From Treponema sp. UBA3662 (GTDB lineage Bacteria > Spirochaetota > Spirochaetia > Treponematales > Treponemataceae), in the NCBI GenBank assembly GCA_002373205.1, contig DFJV01000077.1:1-9124 (forward strand): a stretch of 9,124 nucleotides of DNA, written 5' to 3'. The first letter of the stretch is position 1; each line of letters opens with the position of its first letter. The translations under genes and the position numbers were made by a program. The notes below the pieces were generated by a model. That model was not told the DNA's origin. It saw only the letters and a list, made by a program, of their open reading frames with translations, and ran no database searches. This document shows positions 1 through 5,939 of this stretch, piece by piece.

Positions 1-660
1 ATCATTTCTTTGATTGCTGTCGGCGTTGTCTGGGAAGCATGGGGCAAAAAAGAGTTCGGTTCTCCTTCTGCAGCTTTTGGTGCCGGTATCGCAACTTTGT
101 TTGGAGAAAAGGGAACTCCTGTTTACAACACAATCAGCGCGCTTCTTACACTTGCAGTTTCTGTATTCGCACTTACTTCTTTGGATACAGGTACACGCCT
201 TAGCCGCTTTATGTTCAGCGAATTGTTCCTTAAAGACAGCGAAAAGACTTGGAAGGATGCAAAGGGGGTACGCAAGCTTTTGGCTCACCCGCTCTTTGGT
301 ACAAGCCTTATGGTTATTGTTGGTTGTATCCTCGGTGGCCTTTCACTTTCTCAGATTTGGGGCCTCTTTGGCGCAGCAAACCAGCTCCTTGCAGGTATTG
401 CCCTTATGGCAGTTGCAGCATGGCTTGGCGAAGTTGGAAAGAACAACAAGATGTTCTTTATTCCTACAATCTTCATGCTTGCCGCAACACTTACATTCCT
501 TGTAAAGAAGATAATTGAAAAGGTTGGCATTGTTGGTTCTGGAAAGTCTGTCTGGGGCGACTGGTTCCAACTTGCTTTTGCCGCAGCAATGGCAATTCTT
601 GCAGTTATCCTTGTTGTTGAAGGTGTTAAGACCTTTAAGAAGCAGGCTGCAAAGAAATAA
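1..660 (+). CDS. cstA: CstA-family carrier (peptide/pyruvate uptake), C-terminal part
   Basis: The frame is open from base 1 and ends at TAA 658-660, so only the last 219 residues of a multi-pass inner-membrane carrier are present; the start lies upstream of the window. CstA proteins are known as carbon-starvation-induced peptide transporters, and relatives such as BtsT take up pyruvate. Family-typical stretches are visible: ALTSLDTGTRLSRFMFSELF near fragment residues 58-77 and WGLFGAANQLLAGIALMAVA near 120-139. Several hydrophobic segments follow in order: about 42-58, 98-118, 125-142, 149-166 and 190-208. The tail is short and basic (KTFKKQAAKK), probably cytoplasmic. A strong hairpin terminator follows at 711-760, so this is the last gene of its transcript. 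The exact substrate cannot be told from the fragment. Confidence 0.92.
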   Translation: MISLIAVGVVWEAWGKKEFGSPSAAFGAGIATLFGEKGTPVYNTISALLTLAVSVFALTSLDTGTRLSRFMFSELFLKDSEKTWKDAKGVRKLLAHPLFGTSLMVIVGCILGGLSLSQIWGLFGAANQLLAGIALMAVAAWLGEVGKNNKMFFIPTIFMLAATLTFLVKKIIEKVGIVGSGKSVWGDWFQLAFAAAMAILAVILVVEGVKTFKKQAAKK

Positions 661-702
661 GCTGAATGCAGTTGCCGGTAAGATCCGGTGATTGCAGTTT
701 GC

Positions 703-760
703 AAAATAAAAGCCCGGTCGGGTCAAGGCGCATTGTCTTGGATTCTGACCGGGCTTTTTT
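703..760 (+). terminator. Bidirectional rho-independent terminator
   Basis: AGCCCGGTC (711-719) pairs perfectly with GACCGGGCT (747-755). T-rich runs lie on both sides (TTTTTT 755-760 on plus; the A-rich 703-710 reads TTTTATTT on minus). It can therefore stop the cstA transcript and also the convergent alcohol dehydrogenase transcript. A second, wobble-rich hairpin (667-678 with 685-696, six-base loop) sits between the cstA stop and this stem. Confidence 0.88.
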
Positions 761-799
761 GTTTTTTTGCGGCGCTTGCCTTGTTCAACAAAACGTTCC

Positions 800-1018
800 A
801 TAAAAGAACATCTTGCCATTTTTTCCATGGGTAACAAGCAGCGCCATGGACGGCTCGTCAGGTCTTAGCGTAAGAATGCGCGGGTTTTTGCAGAAAACCC
901 GTAGTAAAAAATGGCAAGGAGGCCGTTTTTTACGGGCTTTCCGGGGCTTGCCCTCTCGGCCGGTGCTGCGCACGCACTTCGTGCCCCCTCCAATCCCTGC
1001 CGTGCCTGTTTTGCAAAC
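800..1018 (+). repeat. Dispersed structured repeat, copy 1
   Basis: This spacer aligns over its whole length with 4263-4492. Shared blocks are ATAAAAGAACA at the left edge, AACAAGCAGC followed by CCATGG, AAAAAATGGCAAGGAGG, GGGCTTTCC, CCAATCCCTGCC, and TTTGCAAAC at the right edge (1010-1018). Three stems can be drawn: an outer arm 813-824 with 906-917 (12 bp, perfect), an inner hairpin 881-888 with 894-901 (8 bp, loop TGCAG), and a hairpin with loop AAGGAG (906-915 with 922-931) that competes with the outer arm. The right edge stops one base before the alcohol dehydrogenase stop codon. No credible protein is encoded here. Orientation is arbitrary. Confidence 0.8.
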
Positions 1019-1019
1019 T

Positions 1020-2189
1020 CTAAAGCGATGCCCTGTAAATTGCTTCTACGTCGCTTGGGGTAAGATTTTTCCAGCCCTTGATTGTTCCACTTGAACCGCA
1101 TGCCTTTTTTGCCATTTCTGCAAAGTGCTCGTCTGTAATTCCGAGCTCTGAAAGCGATGATTTTAGGCCCAGTGTTTTATAGAAGAATTCCTTTGTTTTT
1201 TCTATGGCTGCTTTTGCGCTTTCCATTTTGTCTTTGCCCTGTGGAAGCCCCCAGACATTAGTTCCATAGTCGCAGAATTTTTGTGCGGTGATTTCGTCAA
1301 GGACAAATTCCATCCAGTGGGGCGTTATTATGGCAAGTCCAAGTCCGTGGGTTATGTCGTAGACGGCGGAAAGCTGGTGTTCTATTGGGTGGCAGCTCCA
1401 GGGGGACTTGTTGCAGCCGCTTATGTAGCCGTTGATTGCCCAGGAAGAAGTCCACATAAGGTTTGCGCGGGCTTCGTAGTCGTCCGGATTTGCAAGGGCA
1501 ATGGGGGCGTACTTGATTACGGTTTTCATCATGGCTTCCATGCTGCGGTCAAGCATGTAGAGTTCCTGGTTTGTGTTAAAATAGACTTCCATTATGTGGG
1601 AAAGAATGTCTGCGCTACCGCATGCCGTTTGGTAAGTGTTAACCGAGTATGTAAGAAGTGGGTTGCAGAAGGCTGCCTTTGGAAAGAGGTGCTTGTCCGT
1701 AAGGCCTGTTTTTTCATCCGTTTCCGGGTTGCTGATTACGCAGGTTGGGTTCATCTCGGAGCCGGTTGCGGAAATTGTTAGCACTGTGATGACGGAAAGC
1801 GTCTTTTGAATCTTTTCTTTTTTTGCCATGAAGAGCCAGGGGTCAAAGTCTACGAGTGCTGCTGCGGAGATGAGCTTTGCGGCATCCATTGCAGAACCTC
1901 CTCCTGCCGCTACGATTACTTCTATTTTGTTTTCTTTGCAGAGAGCCGCTCCTTTGCGTACGCTTTCTATGCGGGGGTTGGGTTCCACACCGCCAAGTTC
2001 AAATAGGCTTGCACCCGCTTTTTTTACCTCTTCTGCAAGGGCATCGTAAAGGCCTGTTTTTTTTATTGAGCCTCCGCCGTAGACAAGCAGGACCTTTTTT
2101 CCATAGCGGGAAATTTCTTCGCTCAAGTGTTCGATTTGATTTGGACCGAAATAATTTTTTGTGGGAATGTCATAGATAAAATTTGTCAT
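1020..2189 (-). CDS. Iron-containing alcohol dehydrogenase, YqhD/butanol dehydrogenase type
   Basis: This is a cytoplasmic 389-residue enzyme that should reduce aldehydes (such as butyraldehyde or acetaldehyde) to alcohols with NAD(P)H, disposing of reducing power in fermentation. The N-terminal dinucleotide-binding half shows GGGSIKKTGLYD (residues 38-49) and GGGSAMDAAK (97-106). The metal-binding half has D194 and H198 in ADILSH, H267 in SCHPIEH, and H281 in THGLGLAI, the same positions as the metal ligands remembered for E. coli YqhD. The GGGSxKKTG turn resembles NADPH-preferring members. The length is full and no break is seen. The start is supported by AGGAG at 2195-2199, five bases before the ATG, and by a promoter just upstream. 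It is transcribed alone, converging on the terminator at 703-760. The physiological substrate is uncertain. Confidence 0.93.
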   Translation of the reverse strand: MTNFIYDIPTKNYFGPNQIEHLSEEISRYGKKVLLVYGGGSIKKTGLYDALAEEVKKAGASLFELGGVEPNPRIESVRKGAALCKENKIEVIVAAGGGSAMDAAKLISAAALVDFDPWLFMAKKEKIQKTLSVITVLTISATGSEMNPTCVISNPETDEKTGLTDKHLFPKAAFCNPLLTYSVNTYQTACGSADILSHIMEVYFNTNQELYMLDRSMEAMMKTVIKYAPIALANPDDYEARANLMWTSSWAINGYISGCNKSPWSCHPIEHQLSAVYDITHGLGLAIITPHWMEFVLDEITAQKFCDYGTNVWGLPQGKDKMESAKAAIEKTKEFFYKTLGLKSSLSELGITDEHFAEMAKKACGSSGTIKGWKNLTPSDVEAIYRASL

Positions 2190-2194
2190 GTTTG

Positions 2195-2242
2195 CTCCTG
2201 AAAGTTGCTTCTATTATATACTTTGCCTAGTATGGAAAACAA
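2195..2242 (-). promoter_or_regulatory. Promoter and RBS of the alcohol dehydrogenase gene
   Basis: Read on the minus strand, -35 TTGTTT (2242-2237) is followed after 18 bases by -10 TATAAT (2218-2213). The ribosome binding site AGGAG lies at 2199-2195, five bases before the ATG. The -10 is consensus and the -35 is moderate. A large imperfect palindrome begins about 20 bases upstream of the -35. Confidence 0.65.
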
Positions 2243-2260
2243 GTGCCAGTGTTGTGCAAT

Positions 2261-2376
2261 ACAAAAATACGAACTTGTCTGGCGGGTCCCAGTAACGGAA
2301 AAAATCAAGGAATCCTCCCTAAAGGGTCCCTCCTTGCTTTTTTCCTACGTCCCACCGACCAAATTCGTATTTTTGT
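2261..2376. repeat. Large imperfect palindrome
   Basis: ACAAAAATACGAA (2261-2273) pairs perfectly with 2364-2376. Inside, GGAAAAAA-T-CAAGGA (2297-2311) pairs with 2331-2345 except for one T/C mismatch, and CCCT-AA-AGGG (2317-2326) closes the centre. The DNA between the arms also matches partly. Read on the minus strand it contains AAAAAAGCAAGGAGG, close to the core of the dispersed repeat, so it may be a divergent copy in reverse orientation. Confidence 0.7.
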
Positions 2377-2395
2377 TCTTGCCAATAAGTAAAGA

Positions 2396-2592
2396 GCCAT
2401 GGAGGGCGGCTTAGCGCATGCAGAATTGCGTAGCGATTCTGCAATCCATGGGAAATCCACGGAGGGATTTTCCATGGCGACCTACGCCGCCGTGGAGGGG
2501 CGCGATAGCGTTGCTGACGGCGCAGGTCCCTGAGCTATGTCGAAGGGCCGGAGCCGGCAGCAATGGAGGGGGTAGGGCCCCCCGGAACCCCG
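2396..2592 (+). repeat. Dispersed structured repeat, divergent copy 3
   Basis: This copy carries the family signature CCATGGAGGG (2397-2406). A hairpin TGCAGAATTGC/GCGATTCTGCA follows (2419-2429 with 2433-2443, one T-G wobble). A second is CCATGGGAAATCC/GGATTTTCCATGG (2446-2458 with 2465-2477, loop ACGGAG). The G-rich block 2559-2592 is identical to 8572-8605. The stems sit where copies 1 and 2 have theirs, but their sequences are unrelated. Open frames across it look like by-products of repeat composition. From 2593 to 2685 nothing further is recognised. Confidence 0.6.
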
Positions 2593-2685
2593 CAAGGGCG
2601 GTGACGCAAAGGCATGTATGTCGAGTTAGCCAAAGAGCAAAATGGTAGAGCGGAAAAAAGTACCGTCCAGAATATAAGGAAACAG

Positions 2686-2768
2686 ACCCTGAATCGAGTT
2701 CAGGGTGACGGTTCTGCGTTCAGGGTCGGTTCTTCATTCAGGGTGACAGGATGCGTTCATGGTGACGC
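2686..2768 (+). repeat. REP-like hairpin plus four TTCAGGGT-type repeats
   Basis: ACCCTGAA (2686-2693), loop TCGAG, TTCAGGGT (2699-2706) forms a perfect 8-bp hairpin. Its right half is then repeated at 2719-2726, 2737-2744 and, as TTCATGGT, 2756-2763, spaced 20, 18 and 19 bases and mostly followed by GACGG-like sequence. The array ends about 18 bases before the likely ackA -35. It may be a decayed REP-type palindrome that expanded in tandem, or a set of protein-binding sites. Confidence 0.7.
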
Positions 2769-2785
2769 AAACATCTTGCGTGTAC

Positions 2786-2839
2786 TTTAAAAAAAAATCC
2801 GAATGGTATATAATGTGAAAGAAATTTTTTACTAGAAGG
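2786..2839 (+). promoter_or_regulatory. Promoter and RBS of ackA
   Basis: A consensus -10 TATAAT lies at 2809-2814. The best-placed -35 is the weak TTTAAA at 2786-2791, 17 bases upstream. The ribosome binding site AGAAGG (2834-2839) is six bases before the ATG at 2846. Confidence 0.6.
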
Positions 2840-2845
2840 TTTTTT

Positions 2846-4183
2846 ATGGCAATGGTTATCTTAACATTGAACTGCGGTTCTTCTTCCGCAAAGTATCAGG
2901 TTTACGACTGGGACAAGAAAGAGGTTATGGCAAACGGTGTAGTGGAGAGAATTGGAATTGAAGGCTCCTGCATCACCCACAAGGCAAAGGGAAAGAAAAC
3001 AGAAATAACAAGCCCCTGCCCAACCCACAAGGAAGCAATTGAATTAATCATCAAGGAAATTACGGATCCGGAAGTTGGCGTTATAAAGTCAATGGACGAA
3101 ATTGGAGCCGTAGGACACCGCGTTTTGCACGGCGGAGAAAAGTTCACAAAGTCTGTCCTTATTACACCGGAAGTTCTTGACGGCTTCCGCGAAGTAATAG
3201 ACCTTGGCCCTCTTCACATGCCTGCAAACATCATGGGTATTGAGGCAGCCCAGAAGGTTATGCCAAACGTTCCGCATGCAGCAATCATGGACACAGCCTG
3301 GCACCAGACCATGCCCGAAGAAACATTCATGTATGCAATTCCCCGCGAATGGTACACAAAGTATGCAGCCCGCCGCTACGGCTTCCACGGAACATCTTTC
3401 CTGTATACCGCAAAGCGTGCAGCTGTTCTGCTTCACAAAAAGCCTGAGGACACAAACCTCATCATCTGCCACATTGGAAACGGTTCTTCCATGTGCGCTG
3501 TAAAGAACGGCAAATGCTACGACACAACAATGGGTATTACCCCGCTCGAAGGCCTTGTTATGGGAACAAGAAGCGGCGACCTTGACCCGGCACTTCCATT
3601 CTACATCATGCGCAAAACAGGCATGAGTGCAGACGAGATGGACACTGCGCTTAACAAGAAGTGCGGCTGCCTTGGCATTACCACAAAATATTCAGACCGC
3701 CGCGACATAGAAATTGACGCAGCAAAGGGAGACAAGCTTTGCCAGCTTTCCATAGAAATGGAAGCCTTGCGCATAAAGAAATACATTGGTGCATTTGCCG
3801 CAGAACTTGGCCGCGTTGACGCAATCGTTTGGACGGCAGGCGTTGGCGAGCGCGGACCAATTACCCGCTTTAAGGCATGCTCCGGTCTTGAAAACTACGG
3901 AATCAAAATTGACGCTCAGAAAAACGAATGGAGCTTTACCGGCAATGCGGAAACATGCATCAGTGCAGACGACAGCGCAACAAAGATTTTTGTAATTCCA
4001 ACAGACGAAGAGCTTGTTATGACGGAAGACGCCTACGCCCTTATGAAGGGAACTTACGACGTTCACACAAACTTTACCTATTCCTTCCAGGATCCCTCTT
4101 ACGTAAACAAAGCGCGCGAAGAAGGCCTTAAAAAGGATATGGAAAAGCGCCCCCACTTGGCAGACGTAATCGTTCGCCCATAA
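2846..4183 (+). CDS. ackA: Acetate kinase
   Basis: This is a 445-residue cytoplasmic kinase that interconverts acetyl phosphate plus ADP with acetate plus ATP, the last ATP-yielding step of acetate fermentation. All key residues of the acetokinase family are visible: N9 in LNCGSSSAKY, R92 in GHRVLHGG, H124 in GPLHMPAN, D149 in MDTAWH, H181 in YGFHGTSF, R242 in MGTRSGDLDP and E388 in PTDEEL. The nucleotide-site motifs HIGNGSS and WTAGVGERGP are also present. The usual family length is near 400; here about 50 residues follow the PTDEELVM motif, ending in RPHLADVIVRP. The start at 2846 has an RBS; an ATG at 2852 would give a slightly shorter protein. No phosphotransacetylase gene is adjacent, so the gene is monocistronic between its own promoter and terminator. 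Confidence 0.97.
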   Translation: MAMVILTLNCGSSSAKYQVYDWDKKEVMANGVVERIGIEGSCITHKAKGKKTEITSPCPTHKEAIELIIKEITDPEVGVIKSMDEIGAVGHRVLHGGEKFTKSVLITPEVLDGFREVIDLGPLHMPANIMGIEAAQKVMPNVPHAAIMDTAWHQTMPEETFMYAIPREWYTKYAARRYGFHGTSFLYTAKRAAVLLHKKPEDTNLIICHIGNGSSMCAVKNGKCYDTTMGITPLEGLVMGTRSGDLDPALPFYIMRKTGMSADEMDTALNKKCGCLGITTKYSDRRDIEIDAAKGDKLCQLSIEMEALRIKKYIGAFAAELGRVDAIVWTAGVGERGPITRFKACSGLENYGIKIDAQKNEWSFTGNAETCISADDSATKIFVIPTDEELVMTEDAYALMKGTYDVHTNFTYSFQDPSYVNKAREEGLKKDMEKRPHLADVIVRP

Positions 4184-4206
4184 GGCTTGGGTAAAAAATT
4201 ATACTG

Positions 4207-4245
4207 AATTTGCCGTCTGGATTTTTTCTGGGCGGCAATTTTTTT
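4207..4245 (+). terminator. Rho-independent terminator of ackA
   Basis: TTGCCGTC (4210-4217) pairs with GGCGGCAA (4231-4238), with one G-T wobble and a 13-base loop. Seven T follow at 4239-4245. It lies 26 bases past the ackA stop codon. Confidence 0.85.
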
Positions 4246-4262
4246 GTCCGACAAATGTTTGG

Positions 4263-4492
4263 ATAAAGAACACCTTTGCATTTTTTCTTATCTGCAAACA
4301 AGCAGCACCATGGAGGGTGCGTTATTTGTTGGCAAAATCGCTGGCAAGTTTTTGTAAGAAAACTTGTAAGAAAAAATGCCAAGGAGGTCATTTTTTAGGG
4401 GCTTTCCAGGGTTCCGGCTTTCGCCTCCATTCTCGCAAAGCGAGAACGGCTACGCCGCCCTTCCAATCCCTGCCGCTACTTTATTTGCAAAC
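4263..4492 (+). repeat. Dispersed structured repeat, copy 2
   Basis: This is the same element and orientation as 800-1018, placed directly behind the ackA terminator. The outer arm is GCATTTTTTCTTA (4278-4290) with 4367-4379 (13 bp, perfect). The inner hairpin is CAAGTTTT (4345-4352) with AAAACTTG (4359-4366). The AAGGAG loop is at 4381-4386. A further hairpin TTCTCGC-AAA-GCGAGAA lies near 4432-4448. The right edge is TTTGCAAAC (4484-4492). Compared with copy 1, stem bases change in matching pairs. Confidence 0.8.
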
Positions 4493-4522
4493 GAAAAAAA
4501 GCCAGTAATTTTTATGGAAAAA

Positions 4523-4580
4523 CTCACTGACTTTTAAAAAATTCTCACTGACTTTTTTAAAATTCTCAGTGAGAATTTTT
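4523..4580 (+). repeat. 21-bp direct repeats ending in a terminator-like hairpin
   Basis: Two 21-base units begin CTCACTGACTTTT (4523-4543 and 4544-4564). They are followed by CTCAGTGAGAATTTTT. AATTCTCACTGA (4540-4551) is a perfect 12-bp inverted repeat of 4566-4577, followed by a T run. A smaller alternative hairpin, ATTCTC-AGT-GAGAAT, uses the right arm alone. It sits 17 bases before the next promoter and could insulate it from upstream transcription. Confidence 0.6.
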
Positions 4581-4596
4581 GCACTTCGCACTGCAG

Positions 4597-4625
4597 TTTA
4601 CAAAGGCACAGTTTTTTTCTATTAT
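4597..4625 (+). promoter_or_regulatory. Promoter of the first CXXC-paralog transcript
   Basis: -35 TTTACA (4597-4602), a 17-base spacer and -10 TATTAT (4620-4625) are seen. The same arrangement with nearly the same surrounding bases recurs at 5674-5702. The leader from here to the first intact start at 4817 is long and holds gene remnants. Confidence 0.65.
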
Positions 4626-4716
4626 ATCTCTTATCCGAGAAATGATTTTTATTCAACAAAAGACGCTGGGGGTTCTTCCCTGATGAAGCAAAGCAACATA
4701 CTTTATGGATTGAATG

Positions 4717-4824
4717 ATGAAAAAAGAATATCACTATTTTTTTAATGAGTGTTGTGGCAAACATAGAAAAAATATTAGGTTTCTTGATTGGACGCAACTT
4801 ATTTGGAGAATAAATAATGAATAA
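4717..4824 (+). pseudogene. N-terminal stump of a third double-CXXC paralog
   Basis: The reading frame begins MKKEYHYFFN, identical in ten residues to the intact gene at 6090, then continues with weaker likeness (RFLD against NFLD). It stops after 35 residues, with its TAA inside the start region of the next gene. Upstream bases ACTTTATGGA also match those before 6090, and the ATGA start/stop overlap with the preceding open stretch (4714-4717) is the same as at 6090-6093. It lacks the whole CXXC core, so it cannot have the full function. Most likely it is a leftover from duplication and recombination. A short translated leader peptide is possible but less likely. Confidence 0.65.
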
Positions 4825-5659
4825 GATTTATAGATATTGCCTAAATACAAAGTCAGATGATCCAAAATGTATTATAAGGAACTATTTGCAAGAAAGAAAA
4901 ATAAAATATTCAGATAAATATCTATTGGTTTTTGAGATATCGGATTCAGCTCCTTACTTTAATGATGTCATTAACTTCATGAATGCTAAATTAAAAGATG
5001 AACCACAAATTCGATGTGAGTACTCCAAGAAAGAACTTGCAGAAGCAAAGTATTTGCGTATTTATTTAAAGAGATATTCGGGATATTCACAACCAGAAGC
5101 AATTGATGTTAAGAATTCATATGTTAATTACACTTTTGACATCACAAACTTTTGTACAGACTGTGGAAGCGGTCTTGTCCAAAATGATTCTTTTTATCTA
5201 AAGAAATCTTTTAACATAGAAAAAATACGTTTTGGCGGCGTGTACTGGATATATGACACATTCTTTATTACAACGGAGCTTCGGGATTGGTTCATAAAAG
5301 AAAAGTTTACAGGAATAGAATTTATTCCTGTAAAAAATATTAGGACCAAACAAACTGTTGATAATATTGTTCAGTTAAAGATTAACGCTATATTTCCAGA
5401 AAAACTGGAATTTGATACTCAAGAAGTGATTAACTGTAAATCATGTAATACAATAAAAAAGCTGAAAAAAAATGATTCTGAAATCTTCGCCCCAAAAGAT
5501 ATATTAAAAGATTTGGATAAAGATTTTTATTTGAGTAAGGAATTTACAGGAGGTGGACTTCTATGTTGCCAATATGTCTTAATTTCCAATCGGGTGTACA
5601 AGTTTTTTATTGATAATAAGATTAAAAATATAAATGCAGAACCCATTAAGTTTATATAA
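4817..5659 (+). CDS. Double-CXXC protein, possible immunity protein (paralog A)
   Basis: This 280-residue protein has no signal peptide or membrane segment. It carries C113-T-D-C116-G and C207-K-S-C210, two pairs that could bind one zinc, plus C250-C251. A conserved core runs from about residue 66 to 198 and includes EYSKKEL, RYSGY, FDITNFC, SFYLKKSFN and RFGGVYW; the end, about 230-280, contains SNRVYKFFIDNKIKN and AEPIKFI. It resembles from memory the double-CXXCG immunity proteins (SitI6 group) that protect cells from polymorphic toxins. No toxin gene is seen, so the role is unproven. GGAG (4806-4809) precedes the ATG by seven bases. It is strikingly A/T-rich compared with ackA. The paralog lies at 6090; the cores are roughly 80% identical by eye, the first 65 residues much less. 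Confidence 0.85.
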   Translation: MNKIYRYCLNTKSDDPKCIIRNYLQERKIKYSDKYLLVFEISDSAPYFNDVINFMNAKLKDEPQIRCEYSKKELAEAKYLRIYLKRYSGYSQPEAIDVKNSYVNYTFDITNFCTDCGSGLVQNDSFYLKKSFNIEKIRFGGVYWIYDTFFITTELRDWFIKEKFTGIEFIPVKNIRTKQTVDNIVQLKINAIFPEKLEFDTQEVINCKSCNTIKKLKKNDSEIFAPKDILKDLDKDFYLSKEFTGGGLLCCQYVLISNRVYKFFIDNKIKNINAEPIKFI

Positions 5660-5673
5660 TGCTTTTACTGCGG

Positions 5674-5702
5674 TTTACAAAGGCACACTCTTTTTATATT
5701 AT
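5674..5702 (+). promoter_or_regulatory. Promoter of the second island transcript
   Basis: -35 TTTACA (5674-5679), a 17-base spacer and -10 TATTAT (5697-5702) are seen. The block around it (CTGCGGTTTACAAAGGCACA) matches 4591-4610 with one change, so promoter and flank were duplicated together with the genes. Confidence 0.65.
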
Positions 5703-5746
5703 ATTGAAAAAATTGCAACGCGCTTCTGATTGATAGGGATTAGTTT

Positions 5747-5929
5747 ATGTTTGTTATTGGTTTAATAGTTTCTATACTGTTGGGTTTAGGCATGCAAATA
5801 ATTCGCACGGGAAAAATGCTTTCAAAGAAAGGCCTGATAATTAGTATAATTGTAATTTCTTTATGCTATGTTTTGGGGTATCTGTTCGTTAAGTATAACC
5901 AGCTTCTTGGTATAACTATTTGTGATTAG
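5747..5929 (+). CDS. Small two-helix membrane protein
   Basis: This 60-residue protein has two hydrophobic helices, about residues 2-18 (FVIGLIVSILLGLGMQI) and 29-48 (GLIISIIVISLCYVLGYLFV). They are joined by a short basic turn (RTGKMLSKK), which suggests a hairpin with the turn in the cytoplasm. AGGGA at 5735-5739 is seven bases before the ATG, and the promoter at 5674-5702 lies just upstream. A second small membrane frame starts ten bases after its stop, followed by the double-CXXC paralog, so it is probably the first gene of an operon. No family is recognised. It could be a partner of the following proteins or an unrelated small membrane peptide. Confidence 0.6.
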   Translation: MFVIGLIVSILLGLGMQIIRTGKMLSKKGLIISIIVISLCYVLGYLFVKYNQLLGITICD

Positions 5930-5939
5930 GATAAGAGTT

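Noticed and set aside
343..837. Minus-strand frame of 164 codons opposite the cstA end
   Set aside because: It is antisense to a recognised gene, crosses the terminator and is cysteine/lysine-rich as a mirror of the sense codons.
813..1101. Open frames of 78-93 codons on both strands downstream of the alcohol dehydrogenase
   Set aside because: They lie inside the dispersed repeat, overlap the dehydrogenase end, have no good RBS and unnatural composition, and are not kept in copy 2.
2205..2648. Frames of 69 and 76 codons between the alcohol dehydrogenase and ackA
   Set aside because: They run through palindromes and G-rich repeats; no RBS and no protein-like pattern.
2699..2768. CRISPR-like array (repeats every 18-20 bases)
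   Set aside because: Repeat units and spacers are far too short and the units derive from a REP-like hairpin; no cas genes.
4642..4683. Thirteen-codon leader peptide (MIFIQQKTLGVLP)
   Set aside because: No RBS, no run of regulatory codons and no attenuator structure after it; probably chance.
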